From assembly GCA_049671745.1 (NCBI GenBank), contig JBATVL010000005.1:19807-83806 (forward strand): DNA of 64,000 nt. Reading direction: 5' to 3'. Below the pieces are notes generated by a model. The model was not told the origin of the DNA and searched no databases. It saw only the letters and a program-made list of their open reading frames with translations. This document shows, one piece after another, positions 9,212 through 17,896 of the stretch (position 1 is its first letter; every line of letters begins with the position of its first letter). Both the position numbers and the translations under genes were made by a program. The stretch comes from SNAP01 sp049671745 (lineage in GTDB: Bacteria; Bacteroidota; Bacteroidia; Bacteroidales; Marinifilaceae).

Positions 9212-9970
9212 TTATTTTCCAAAACCGCCACCATATGATCTTCTTGAAGAAGATCCTCTTCTTGTAGAACTCGTAGACGAAATTCTAGATTTTTTAGCTC
9301 TAGCAGCACTTGCTGTAACTTTAGAACGTACTTTTTGTTTAAAAGAGGTAGGCTTTCTAGCCCAATTAGAAGAAGAATTATTGCCATTACTATTAGTCCC
9401 ATATCTAGTTCTACCGTTACCAGCCGAACCATAATATGTGGCACCTCTTCTGTCGTATCTTCTATAGTCATTATAATACGAACGTGGAACTGGACTCATC
9501 ATACGGAACATAGATGACATAAAAGCATATTTTCCGTAGAAAGACCAAAAGCTACCTCCACTATTATTGCTTTCCCATTTACCATACTTCTCATTACCAA
9601 CATAATTAGAATATCCAGCTGGAGAGACTTTCTTTGATGCAGCAAAATTCTTGCAAGTAACTAAAGTCATACCTAAATCGTTTTCATGTTTCTTGAAATA
9701 TATAGGAGAAACATCGTACCACTCAGATTCCTCAACAAGTAAGGTATCAGGGTTATTAGCTGGCGGAAATACAATCTTATACTTGTGTTTGAATTTCTCA
9801 GGAGATTCCTGATAATCCATATCAGATAAGATAATAGTATAATTAGGTAAAGATGAAACTTTCTTAACTATCTTGTCTATAGGAGTTTCTTCATATTTAT
9901 AAGAAGAACTACTATTGCCGCACGAGACAAAAAGAATAGCGATAAAAGCACTTATTAATAGTTTTTTCAT
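9212..9970 (-). CDS. Lipoprotein of the PspA/DUF350 operon, Ser/Arg/Gly-rich tail
   Basis: The ATG at 9970 is chosen because it opens a proper lipoprotein signal (MKKLLISAFIAILFVSCGN, cysteine after LFVS). An upstream in-frame ATG at 10000 would bury that signal. The mature part is about 235 residues: a soluble N-terminal half, a short segment SFWSFYGKYAFMSSMFRMM, then a basic, Ser/Arg/Gly-rich disordered tail ending YGGGFGK. The composition and position recall the YgiB/YjfM (DUF1190) proteins of the E. coli yjf cluster, but homology cannot be proven by eye. It is probably anchored in the envelope and works with the DUF350 protein encoded 9 bases downstream. Confidence 0.75.
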   Translation of the reverse strand: MKKLLISAFIAILFVSCGNSSSSYKYEETPIDKIVKKVSSLPNYTIILSDMDYQESPEKFKHKYKIVFPPANNPDTLLVEESEWYDVSPIYFKKHENDLGMTLVTCKNFAASKKVSPAGYSNYVGNEKYGKWESNNSGGSFWSFYGKYAFMSSMFRMMSPVPRSYYNDYRRYDRRGATYYGSAGNGRTRYGTNSNGNNSSSNWARKPTSFKQKVRSKVTASAARAKKSRISSTSSTRRGSSSRRSYGGGFGK

Positions 9971-10005
9971 TATAAAGTTTATTAATGATTTAACATACAT
10001 GTCAT

Positions 10006-10542
10006 TTAAGCAGGTAGGATATTAGATATCTCATACTCCTCTAAAACAATTCCACAAGAAGCTTCAAACTCGCTCTCATCATATTGTTCTATACACAGAA
10101 CCTTATTTTCTTTAGAATTATAATAATCCCAAGACATCAGTTCTTCCCAGTCTTCACTATCAATATCTCTTATAAAACCAGCAGATCCAGAATCCATCAT
10201 ATAAGTTTCACCATTAAGGCTAATTCTTGAAGGAGGCTCCTCATTAAGTTTTATATAAGAAGGGATGTCCTCCTCGAAAGAAGACATCCTTATTTTCTTT
10301 GACAGGCTAATTTCTAGTTCGTCGTCTTCGCAAACGCTTAAATAGAAAGTATCCTTGCCATTATTGATTTTATGTTCTCTTGTAAAGAAATTTTCGCCCC
10401 AATCATATTCAAAGGTTTTTTCTACAGTCCAAGTATTTAAATCATACTCAAATACAAAACCCTCATTAAGATCAGTAAGTTTCATGTTTGTAACATCATA
10501 CTCAGCAACATCTTTCTTTTTAAAAAAGTCAAATAATCCCAT
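10006..10542 (-). CDS. DUF4178-type protein (YjfK-like position)
   Basis: A 178-residue soluble protein starting MGLFDFFKKK, a start often seen in PspA-linked small proteins. The region LNEGFVFEYDLNTWTV followed by FEYDWG matches the DUF4178 pattern. It is acidic, with no signal peptide or membrane segment. In the E. coli yjf cluster YjfK occupies the equivalent place after YjfJ (PspA-like). It lies 9 bases after the PspA stop and 35 bases before the lipoprotein start chosen here. The function of the family is unknown. Confidence 0.75.
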   Translation of the reverse strand: MGLFDFFKKKDVAEYDVTNMKLTDLNEGFVFEYDLNTWTVEKTFEYDWGENFFTREHKINNGKDTFYLSVCEDDELEISLSKKIRMSSFEEDIPSYIKLNEEPPSRISLNGETYMMDSGSAGFIRDIDSEDWEELMSWDYYNSKENKVLCIEQYDESEFEASCGIVLEEYEISNILPA

Positions 10543-10551
10543 TATTTAAAA

Positions 10552-11253
10552 TTACTTATTCATTTTTGCTTTCAATGCTTCTAGAGCCGAACTAGCTTTG
10601 ACGCTAGAAGAATCTTTTAAAACAGAATCAATTTCATCATCTATACTCTTAGGAGCATCAGCCATTTCACCATAAGCTTCGGCTATAGATTCTTGTTGAT
10701 TAACTTTATCCTTCATTTTCTCTAGCATTGCTATTGTACCAGATGAATCAACTCCAGAAAGAGATTTGTTAATCTTCTTACTAGCCTCACTTACTCTTGA
10801 ACGAGCAATAAGAGTCTTTAGTTCGTTTTCGTAGTGAGAAATACTTGATCTTAGTTTATTAACACCAGAATCTAATTTCGCAATATTCTTATCAAAAAGA
10901 TCTATTTCTCCCTGATTACGTGCAATAGCTTGTTCCTTCTCTTCTTTTTTCAAAAGAGCCTCAGAAGCAAGTCTGTCTGCATCTTCAGCAGAGATAGATC
11001 CTTGTTCAGCTTTCTTAAGAATCAAAATTGCTTTACTTTCATAAGATGCGGCTGCACTCTTAGATTGTTCTAGTTCCTTTTTAGATTTAATAGCTAAAGA
11101 TTTAACTTCAGCAAGAGCTTCTAAACTTTTAGCAAGATCTTTCTTCATATCTCTAATACCTTGCTCAGTCATTTTAATTGGATTTTCCAATTTATCAACA
11201 ACAGCGTGAGCCTCTGACTGTCCAACTTTAAATAATCTACTAAATATACCCAT
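10552..11253 (-). CDS. PspA/IM30-family membrane-remodelling protein (YjfJ-like)
   Basis: A 233-residue coiled-coil protein starting MGIFSRLFKVGQSEAHAVVDKLENPIKM, the standard PspA/IM30 N-terminus with its amphipathic helix. The ATG at 11253 is preferred over one 30 bases upstream because it gives this N-terminus and does not overlap the preceding gene. Residues about 25-185 are long charged heptad-rich helices, the ESCRT-III-like hairpin. The C-terminal 40 residues are acidic with a final helix. PspA-type proteins bind stressed membranes and polymerise. Neighbours (DUF2170, DUF4178, DUF350) match the E. coli yjfIJKL order. Confidence 0.92.
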   Translation of the reverse strand: MGIFSRLFKVGQSEAHAVVDKLENPIKMTEQGIRDMKKDLAKSLEALAEVKSLAIKSKKELEQSKSAAASYESKAILILKKAEQGSISAEDADRLASEALLKKEEKEQAIARNQGEIDLFDKNIAKLDSGVNKLRSSISHYENELKTLIARSRVSEASKKINKSLSGVDSSGTIAMLEKMKDKVNQQESIAEAYGEMADAPKSIDDEIDSVLKDSSSVKASSALEALKAKMNK

Positions 11254-11263
11254 GATTTCTTTT

Positions 11264-11659
11264 TTACAATTTTGAAAATTCAATTAATTTATCTGTATAC
11301 TCTGACAATAACATTTCTAAAGAGTTCAATGTAGATTGAAACTCATTAAAGTCTATGTTCTCTATTTGAAGAGTATCTCTAAAGATTACTTTCTTACCTG
11401 TTTCATCTAGAACAAATGCACCGTGAATAATTTCTCTATTCTTCTGTAAAAGCTCTTTGAATACAATCATATTATCATTTTTCAAATCAAAAATGAATTG
11501 TTCAAATATAAGAAGTGGCTCTTCACAGTCAATAACCATATTAACGATACCAGCTTCATGCTTCTCTATTACAAAAATATCTTCATTTGTATCTTCAGAC
11601 AGAATAGTATATTCTAATTCAAGTAAGAAGTTTCTGATTTTGCTAAAATTTGCACCCAT
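11264..11659 (-). CDS. DUF2170 protein (YjfI-like)
   Basis: A 131-residue acidic soluble protein, first gene of the operon. The central block LLIFEQFIFDLKND and the block IIHGAFVLDETGKKVIFRDT are typical of DUF2170/YjfI, a family with a small alpha/beta fold reminiscent of secretion chaperones. Its stop lies 10 bases before the PspA start. A role as a partner or chaperone of the PspA-like protein is plausible from constant adjacency but untested. Confidence 0.82.
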   Translation of the reverse strand: MGANFSKIRNFLLELEYTILSEDTNEDIFVIEKHEAGIVNMVIDCEEPLLIFEQFIFDLKNDNMIVFKELLQKNREIIHGAFVLDETGKKVIFRDTLQIENIDFNEFQSTLNSLEMLLSEYTDKLIEFSKL

Positions 11660-11687
11660 AATCGATTCTTAATTATTTATATGAACT

Positions 11688-11717
11688 TAAAAGTAATATT
11701 TTTTTTATGAAAAACAA
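11688..11717 (-). promoter_or_regulatory. Likely promoter of the PspA/polyamine operon
   Basis: On the minus strand a TTG (11715-11717) lies 19 nt before TACTTTTA (11688-11695), a one-base miss to TAnnTTTG. It is 29 nt upstream of the DUF2170 start and is the only good candidate ahead of the nine genes. Confidence 0.42.
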
Positions 11718-13256
11718 CTATTTATCCTTCACGTATCTAACAGATAAAGCATCATATTTATAAAGTTCTTCTCTATGTAATTGTGAAGAAGCCGAATATA
11801 GACCATATTCGACAACAGCGTATTTAGGATTATATCCATCTTCAACAGCCCACCAATATGCTTTATGATTCTTTCCATCCCAAATCATCTCTTTTTTAAC
11901 TGTATCATAATGACCATATCCAGCAGCCCTTGCAGACCAACCTGTTTGATTATTTGCAGAATCTGAAACAAAAAAGGAATTCTTTAATACTTTTGCCCAT
12001 GAGCCAGGTTCTTTAAGCCTATTAAAAGCATCTCCTCTTCCTACCCGGTCAGTTCTATTTATCTCTCTATCTGACATACCTAAGAATTTCTGTAGCTCAA
12101 TCCAATCCTTATTAGTAGGAAGATGCCATCCCTTGGGTGCATAAGCAACTGCAGCAACATAATTATAAAAAGCTCCATATTTCTTGTAATGTCTTGAATG
12201 TTTTGACGAAATATAATCAAGATCAGTATTTTCGTATACATAACACAATTTGTCATTCCAAGAACTTATCTTGTTTTTATTATCGGCATAATCTGTTTCT
12301 ATAAGGTATGCATAATTTTCAGCCATCCATTCCTGATTACCAATAGTAACTGTTTTATATTTTTTTCCGTCTTTTTGATCAGTCAACCCCTCTGGATTTG
12401 GAACAGTTACAATACATGTCGTTTTCATTGTTTCATCTAGTTCAGATGTAAAAGTAACAATTGCAACACCTGGATTTCTTCCTATAAATATATCTGAGTC
12501 TTCAATATCTAATATACCATAATCACTAATTTCAATATGATACTTAATATTTGCTGGATTTGCAGGAAAAAAACCAGCCTTTATTCTAATATGTCCTCCA
12601 ACTGGTACAGTATAAGTATCAAATTCCGATTTAATACCTGTAGCTACCTCTCTTAATGACAATATTTCAACTTGGCAAGTATCAGCAATTTTATAATTTG
12701 AAATAGAGGTAAAAATAACCTTTGTTTTTCCTTCAGCTTTTGCAAGAAATTTGTTTCCATCTTTTAAAGATACAATATCGTTTTTCTCTATTTTTATTAA
12801 GTAATCTTTATATGTTGCATTTTCAGGAAGAAAAGAAGCCTTAATATCAAATTCTTCATTTAATTTTATTTTGTAATCATCATGTTCTATTTTAATGCTA
12901 TTAACAAGAATAGGAACAGGTTCGACTCTTACTTCGCAAATTGATTTAAGACGATTCTCGATTTTGGCAACAACATAACATTTACCTAGTTTAAGAGCCT
13001 TAACTTCTCCATCTTTAACTTCTGCTATTACATTATTAGTACTAACCCAACTTGTTATAGTATCTTTAGAACTTTTAGGAAAAATCACAGCCTTAAGCTT
13101 ATACATAGGATCACCTGGATGAAGAACAATCAAGTTTATATCTAATTTAATTTCAGTTGCCTTTACAACCAAAGGTTTAGTTTCGTTAGTCTCATATTTA
13201 GAACAAGAACATAGTAAAGCTATATACAAAAGCAGGTAGGAAATCAGTCTTTTCAT
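11718..13256 (-). CDS. Lipoprotein with Ig-like (BIG2) repeats and a FISUMP domain
   Basis: A 512-residue envelope lipoprotein (signal MKRLISYLLLYIALLCSC, lipidated Cys18). Residues about 28-285 hold three Ig-like repeats, each starting near a TxIKx or VNSIKIE strand with the BIG2 pattern of x-V-x-x-x-x-G-K-x-x-V. Residues about 290-510 are a Fibrobacter succinogenes major paralogous (FISUMP) domain with TIGNQEWMAENYAY, GAFYNYVAA, APKGWHLPTNKDW, GWSARAAGY and a final SVRYVKD. Such proteins are surface-exposed in Bacteroidetes and of unknown ligand. It is a single gene whose upstream gap is shared with the thiamine operon. Confidence 0.9.
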   Translation of the reverse strand: MKRLISYLLLYIALLCSCSKYETNETKPLVVKATEIKLDINLIVLHPGDPMYKLKAVIFPKSSKDTITSWVSTNNVIAEVKDGEVKALKLGKCYVVAKIENRLKSICEVRVEPVPILVNSIKIEHDDYKIKLNEEFDIKASFLPENATYKDYLIKIEKNDIVSLKDGNKFLAKAEGKTKVIFTSISNYKIADTCQVEILSLREVATGIKSEFDTYTVPVGGHIRIKAGFFPANPANIKYHIEISDYGILDIEDSDIFIGRNPGVAIVTFTSELDETMKTTCIVTVPNPEGLTDQKDGKKYKTVTIGNQEWMAENYAYLIETDYADNKNKISSWNDKLCYVYENTDLDYISSKHSRHYKKYGAFYNYVAAVAYAPKGWHLPTNKDWIELQKFLGMSDREINRTDRVGRGDAFNRLKEPGSWAKVLKNSFFVSDSANNQTGWSARAAGYGHYDTVKKEMIWDGKNHKAYWWAVEDGYNPKYAVVEYGLYSASSQLHREELYKYDALSVRYVKDK

Positions 13257-13606
13257 TTTAAGTCATGTATTATATTTCACAAATGAGTAAGCTATTATAT
13301 CTATATAATATCACAATAACTATAACTCTGTTTTAATAATTGGCGCAAATTATATTCTTTAATTATTAAAACCTAAATATATTATATAAATATAAGTCAA
13401 AACGTATGTTGTTTATTTAAAATTAAAAAAAAAATCACCAATACCTATATTGTAATATAAAAATTAAAAAATAAGCTTAATTAGTCTTTTATAATAAAAC
13501 ATCAAAAGAAATCATTAAGAAATTGATTAAAAGATAGTTAGGAATAAAAAGCAAATAAAATAAAAATAAAACATATATAATAAGCATTAATATAAACAAA
13601 AAAATA
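13257..13606. other. AT-rich non-coding divergent upstream region
   Basis: Very A+T-rich (well above the local average) with no convincing ORF, RNA or repeat. It separates the FISUMP lipoprotein from the thiamine operon and presumably holds the lipoprotein promoter, which could not be placed. Confidence 0.6.
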
Positions 13607-13614
13607 TACATTTG
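13607..13614 (+). promoter_or_regulatory. -7 box of the thiamine operon promoter
   Basis: TACATTTG matches TAnnTTTG and lies about 20 nt before the TPP aptamer, so a transcript starting a few bases downstream would carry the complete riboswitch. A -33 element was not recognised. Confidence 0.6.
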
Positions 13615-13629
13615 TCGTAGTTTCTAATC

Positions 13630-13705
13630 AAACAGGGGTGCCTCAATATAACGGGCTGAGATTATACCCATAACCTGATCCAGGTAATGCTGGCGTAGGC
13701 TATAT
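13630..13705 (+). ncRNA. TPP riboswitch (THI element)
   Basis: All conserved THI-box segments occur in order: GGGGTGCC, GGGCTGAGATTATACCC, ACCTGATC, AGGTAATGC and GGCGTAGG. It is 58 bases upstream of thiS. It should sense thiamine pyrophosphate and shut off the eight-gene thiamine operon. No strong terminator hairpin follows, so control of translation initiation is more likely than premature termination. That mechanism is inference. Confidence 0.97.
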
Positions 13706-13762
13706 GTACAACAAATGAACTCCCTAGCTGATTTAAATTTTCATTAACCACAAAAAAAACCA

Positions 13763-13963
13763 ATGAAAGTATTTATCAATCAAGAAGAAAAATTAATCAA
13801 TGAGCATAGTTCATTAACACATCTACTCGAAAGTATAGATATTAAACCTATAGGCATAGCTCTTGCCGTCAATCAAACTGTCGTTCCTAAAGAAAAATGG
13901 GAAGAAATCATCTTAAAAGAAAATGATGACGTTATTCTTATTCGTGCTACACAAGGAGGATAA
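13763..13963 (+). CDS. thiS: Thiamine biosynthesis sulfur carrier ThiS
   Basis: A 66-residue ubiquitin-fold protein ending in GG (ATQGG), the di-glycine tail that ThiF adenylates and that carries sulfur as thiocarboxylate to ThiG. Its size is typical. It is the first gene behind the TPP riboswitch, with 143 bases of AT-rich spacer before thiC. Confidence 0.96.
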   Translation: MKVFINQEEKLINEHSSLTHLLESIDIKPIGIALAVNQTVVPKEKWEEIILKENDDVILIRATQGG

Positions 13964-14106
13964 ATGCAAAAACAACAAAATCTGCCTTTATAAATAATTA
14001 AACTTATTTAACAATTATCTTACTTCATACTTAATAAAAGTAATGATACTAGGATTTTCATGCCTAAAATCTACTAAACTTAACCCAAACATTAACAAAA
14101 AATAAA

Positions 14107-15885
14107 ATGGAAATAAAAGATTTTAAATTAAGTACTGGACCATTACCTGGATCTAGAAAAATATATGTTCAAGGAAGCAAAGAGAACATCCAAGTACCTA
14201 TGAGAGAGATTGCTCTTTCTGACACTGTTGATATAGATGGCAGTATAATAGAAAACTCACCTGTTGTTGTTTATGATACTTCTGGACCATATACAGATAC
14301 AAATTTCGAGGTGAATTTAAATAAAGGAATGCCTCGAATAAGAGAAGAATGGATATCGGAAAGAAACGATACAGATGTACTTGATAATTTATCATCTGAT
14401 TACGGAAAAGAAAGGCATGCAGATAAATCATTAGATCATCTTCGTTTTGAACATGTTAGAACAAATCCTCGACAAGCTAAAGAAGGAAAAGAGATAACTC
14501 AAATGGCTTATGCTCGTAAAGGAATCATTACTCCTGAGATGGAATATATTGCCATTCGTGAGAACCAAATGATAGACAAGGTTAATGATAAATATATAAA
14601 ACATGAAGGCGAAGCTCTTGGCGCAAATATGCAAGAAAGAATAACTGCTGAGTTTGTACGTAAAGAAGTTGCTGAGGGTCGCGCAATGATTCCTTGCAAT
14701 ATTAATCACCCAGAAGCTGAACCTATGATTATAGGTCGTAATTTCCTTGTTAAAATCAATGCGAATCTTGGAAACTCACCTGTAACATCTTCTATTTCAG
14801 AAGAGGTAGAAAAGGCAGTCTGGGCGTTCCGTTGGGGAGCTGACACTATAATGGATCTATCTACTGGTGAGAATATTCATGAAACAAGAGAATGGATTAT
14901 AAGAAATTCTCCAGTTCCCGTAGGTACCGTACCTATGTATCAAGCCCTTCAAAAGATTGATGGAGATATAAACAAACTTGATTGGGAACTTTTCAGAGAT
15001 ACTCTTATAGAACAATGTGAACAGGGAGTTGACTATTTCACTATACATGCTGGACTTAGATGGCATCATGTACCATTAACACTAAAAAGAGTAACTGGTA
15101 TAGTATCACGTGGAGGATCAATAATGGCTTTATGGTGTACTACATTCAAAAAAGAGAGTTTCTTATATGAACATTTTGAGGATATTTGCAAGATTCTTAA
15201 AAAATATGATGCTGCAGTTTCTCTTGGAGATGCTTTACGTCCTGGATCTATTGCTGACGCAAACGACAAGGCTCAATTTGCTGAATTAAAAACTCTTGGA
15301 GAACTTACTAAAATTGCTTGGAAGCACAATGTTCAAGTTATTATTGAGGGTCCTGGTCATGTTCCTATGCATAAGATCAAGGAAAATATGGATCTACAAT
15401 TAGAATATTGTCACGAGGCTCCTTTCTATACTCTTGGTCCTATAACAACTGACATAGCACCTGGTTACGATCATATTTCTTCTGCAATTGGTGGAGCAAT
15501 GATTGGATGGTTTGGAACTTCTATGCTTTGTTATGTAACTCAAAAAGAGCATCTTGGACTACCAAATAAAGATGATGTAAAAGAGGGAGTTATTACATTT
15601 AAACTTGCTGCTCATGCAGCCGATTTGGCTAAAGGTCATCCTGGAGCTTATTATAGAGATTGGGCAATGAGCAAGGCTCGTTATGAGTTCAGATGGAAAG
15701 ATCAATTTCACTTAGCTCTAGATTCTGAAAAGGCTATTGCATTCCATGATGCTACTCTTCCTGATGAAGGACATAAAGAGGCTCATTATTGTTCTATGTG
15801 TGGTGAGAATTTCTGTTCTATGCGCTCTACACGTAAGATTAAAGAGGAACTTGCTAGACAGGAAAAAGAAGCTGATACTCTTTAA
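14107..15885 (+). CDS. thiC: Phosphomethylpyrimidine synthase ThiC
   Basis: A 592-residue radical-SAM enzyme converting aminoimidazole ribotide to HMP phosphate. Near the C-terminus the noncanonical cluster motif CxxCxxxxC is present (Cys562, Cys565, Cys570 in CSMCGENFC). Core signatures such as GTVPMYQAL, TIHAGL, EGPGHVPMHKI and TDIAPGYDHI are intact. The length is standard. It lies in the riboswitch-controlled operon, 20 bases before the next gene. Confidence 0.98.
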   Translation: MEIKDFKLSTGPLPGSRKIYVQGSKENIQVPMREIALSDTVDIDGSIIENSPVVVYDTSGPYTDTNFEVNLNKGMPRIREEWISERNDTDVLDNLSSDYGKERHADKSLDHLRFEHVRTNPRQAKEGKEITQMAYARKGIITPEMEYIAIRENQMIDKVNDKYIKHEGEALGANMQERITAEFVRKEVAEGRAMIPCNINHPEAEPMIIGRNFLVKINANLGNSPVTSSISEEVEKAVWAFRWGADTIMDLSTGENIHETREWIIRNSPVPVGTVPMYQALQKIDGDINKLDWELFRDTLIEQCEQGVDYFTIHAGLRWHHVPLTLKRVTGIVSRGGSIMALWCTTFKKESFLYEHFEDICKILKKYDAAVSLGDALRPGSIADANDKAQFAELKTLGELTKIAWKHNVQVIIEGPGHVPMHKIKENMDLQLEYCHEAPFYTLGPITTDIAPGYDHISSAIGGAMIGWFGTSMLCYVTQKEHLGLPNKDDVKEGVITFKLAAHAADLAKGHPGAYYRDWAMSKARYEFRWKDQFHLALDSEKAIAFHDATLPDEGHKEAHYCSMCGENFCSMRSTRKIKEELARQEKEADTL

Positions 15886-15905
15886 TTACAAACTTTAAGT
15901 AAAAA

Positions 15906-16475
15906 ATGAAAATAATAGCAATATCATATCCAGAAGAATACAAAGAAGAGCATAATATTATTAATGAGCTTTTTAATAATGGCTTAGAGATCTTTCATCT
16001 TAGAAAGCCTCTGTGGACATCTGACAAAATAGTCTCTCTTTTGGATATGATAGATGCTAGCTTTCACAATAGAATCGTATTACACTCTCATTATGAATTA
16101 AGTGAGGGGTTAAAAGGAATACATTTCACTGGAAAGAACAAACACCTTATAAAAGAATACAAAAATGTAAATATTCATAAGAGCATCTCTTGTCATTCTT
16201 TTGAAGAAACTCAACAGTATGCAGAGATAATGGATTACAGTTTTATAAGTCCTGTTTTTGACAGTATTTCTAAGAAAGGATATAAAGCAAATATTGATTT
16301 TGCATGTTTAAAAGAAAATGCAAAGAAGCAAAATTTAGTATTATTAGGAGGAATAAACGATATCAATTTAAACGAATTAAAAGAGATAAGACCTTATGGT
16401 ATAGCTGTTTTAGGTCATTTATGGAATTCTAACAATGTGATTAAAGCATTTAAAGACATACAAGAATGCATATAA
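15906..16475 (+). CDS. TenI/ThiE-like thiamine phosphate synthase paralogue
   Basis: A 189-residue TIM-barrel protein, shorter and more divergent than the second ThiE of this operon. Recognisable positions are the N-terminal strand, HLRKPLW (equivalent to the QLR/K region), GIHFTGKN (DGVHLG region), SPVFDSISKKGY and LLGGIND. Several pyrophosphate-binding positions of true ThiE are replaced. In B. subtilis the related TenI is a thiazole tautomerase, so aromatisation of the thiazole phosphate is a reasonable role since a canonical ThiE is also present. It overlaps thiD by 10 bases. Confidence 0.82.
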   Translation: MKIIAISYPEEYKEEHNIINELFNNGLEIFHLRKPLWTSDKIVSLLDMIDASFHNRIVLHSHYELSEGLKGIHFTGKNKHLIKEYKNVNIHKSISCHSFEETQQYAEIMDYSFISPVFDSISKKGYKANIDFACLKENAKKQNLVLLGGINDINLNELKEIRPYGIAVLGHLWNSNNVIKAFKDIQECI

Positions 16476-17257
16476 AAAGAGAGATACTAAAAGATATAAA
16501 AGAAAGACCATTTGTACTTTCTATTGCTGGATTTGATCCTAGCTCTGGAGCAGGGATAACGGCAGATATCAAAACCATGGAAGCTCATAATGTTTATGGA
16601 CTAGGAGTTATTTCTTCTATTTCAGTGCAAAATGACATCTCTTTTACTGAGAATAAATGGACAGATAAAATACTTATCTTAAGTCAGATAGACATACTCT
16701 TCTCAAGATATGATATAGGCATAGTTAAAATAGGTATAATAGAGTCTCTTGAGCTTTTAAATGATATTGTAGAGCATCTTATTTCCTTAAATGAAGAGGT
16801 TCTTATCGTTTGGGATCCAATAATACGTGCTTCTGCTGGTTACATGATTCATAAAAGCATAAATTTTGAACTATTGGAAAATATTCTTAAAAAGATATAT
16901 TTAATTACTCCTAATCTTGATGAGTTTTCTATATTATTTACTGATTTACAGAGAGATAACGATATTATTTCAAATGAAATATCAAATAGAAATCTTTGCA
17001 ATATTCTTTTAAAAGGTGGACATGATAAGGGTGAATATTCTTACGATTATCTACTTATGCCAAATAAAAAATTCAGCAACAGAGTGAAACGTTCTAAAAC
17101 TGGTGACAAACATGGAAGTGGATGCATACTTTCTGCATCAATTTGTTCCAACATGGCTCTTGGAAACTCGCTTGAAGTCACTACATGTATGGCTCAAGCA
17201 TATATATCTGAATGCATTGATTACAATATAGAAGCTTTATCTATTCACAATAAATAA
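16466..17257 (+). CDS. thiD: Hydroxymethylpyrimidine/phosphomethylpyrimidine kinase ThiD
   Basis: A 263-residue ribokinase-fold enzyme that phosphorylates HMP and HMP-P. Diagnostic parts are SIAGFDPSSGAGITADIKT at the N-terminus, a DPIIRASAG stretch in mid-protein, LLKGGHDKG, and the anion-hole and catalytic region KTGDKHGSGCILSAS. The first 14 residues before PFVLSIAG are an extension; the start is kept because it overlaps the preceding gene by 10 bases, suggesting translational coupling. Confidence 0.94.
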   Translation: MHIKREILKDIKERPFVLSIAGFDPSSGAGITADIKTMEAHNVYGLGVISSISVQNDISFTENKWTDKILILSQIDILFSRYDIGIVKIGIIESLELLNDIVEHLISLNEEVLIVWDPIIRASAGYMIHKSINFELLENILKKIYLITPNLDEFSILFTDLQRDNDIISNEISNRNLCNILLKGGHDKGEYSYDYLLMPNKKFSNRVKRSKTGDKHGSGCILSASICSNMALGNSLEVTTCMAQAYISECIDYNIEALSIHNK

Positions 17258-17260
17258 AAG

Positions 17261-17890
17261 ATGAAAGAGATAGGAAACATACAGTTTATAACAGACGCTA
17301 AAGATTCTAAGGCTATGTTAAAACAAGTACAAGAGATTTCAGATTCTAGTTTAAACTGGCTACAGTTTAGAATGAAAGAAGAGAACTTTGAAAACAAACT
17401 GCTATTAGGTAAGAAAATTAAAGACATCTGTAAGGTCACTAGTACTAAACTAATTATAAACGATGATGTATTATTAGCTAAGGAACTGAAAGCCGATGGT
17501 GTACACTTAGGCTTATCAGACATGAATCCTATTGAGGCAAGAAAGATTCTAGGGCAGGAAGTGATTATTGGCGCCACATGCAATACTATAGATCACATTA
17601 AAGAAAGATTTATTCAAGGTGTAGATTATATTGGACTTGGACCTTTTAGGTTCACAACAACTAAAAAGAATCTCTCTCCTGTACTTGGTCTTGATGGATA
17701 TAAAAAGATAGTTGAGCAAATGAATATCTTAGATATACATATACCCATTATAGCAATAGGCGGAATTCGTACAGATGATATAGAAAGTTTAATAAATACA
17801 GGTATTCATGGCATTGCCATTTCTTCTCTACTAACTCAAGCAGAAGATAAAAAAAATATAATTAATCAATTACAAATAAAGATTAACTAA
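17261..17890 (+). CDS. thiE: Thiamine phosphate synthase ThiE
   Basis: A 209-residue TIM-barrel enzyme that joins HMP-PP and thiazole phosphate. The family motifs QFRMKE, LIINDDVLLAKELKADGVHLG, IGATCNTIDH, GVDYIGLGPFRFTTTK and AIGGI are all present. The start lies 3 bases after thiD. It is the canonical member of the two ThiE-like proteins in the operon. Confidence 0.95.
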   Translation: MKEIGNIQFITDAKDSKAMLKQVQEISDSSLNWLQFRMKEENFENKLLLGKKIKDICKVTSTKLIINDDVLLAKELKADGVHLGLSDMNPIEARKILGQEVIIGATCNTIDHIKERFIQGVDYIGLGPFRFTTTKKNLSPVLGLDGYKKIVEQMNILDIHIPIIAIGGIRTDDIESLINTGIHGIAISSLLTQAEDKKNIINQLQIKIN

Positions 17891-17896
17891 AACGCA

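Noticed and set aside
14198..15269. Several minus-strand ORFs of 60-92 codons inside thiC
   Set aside because: They are antisense shadows of a conserved gene, lack family features and have no promoter or start context.
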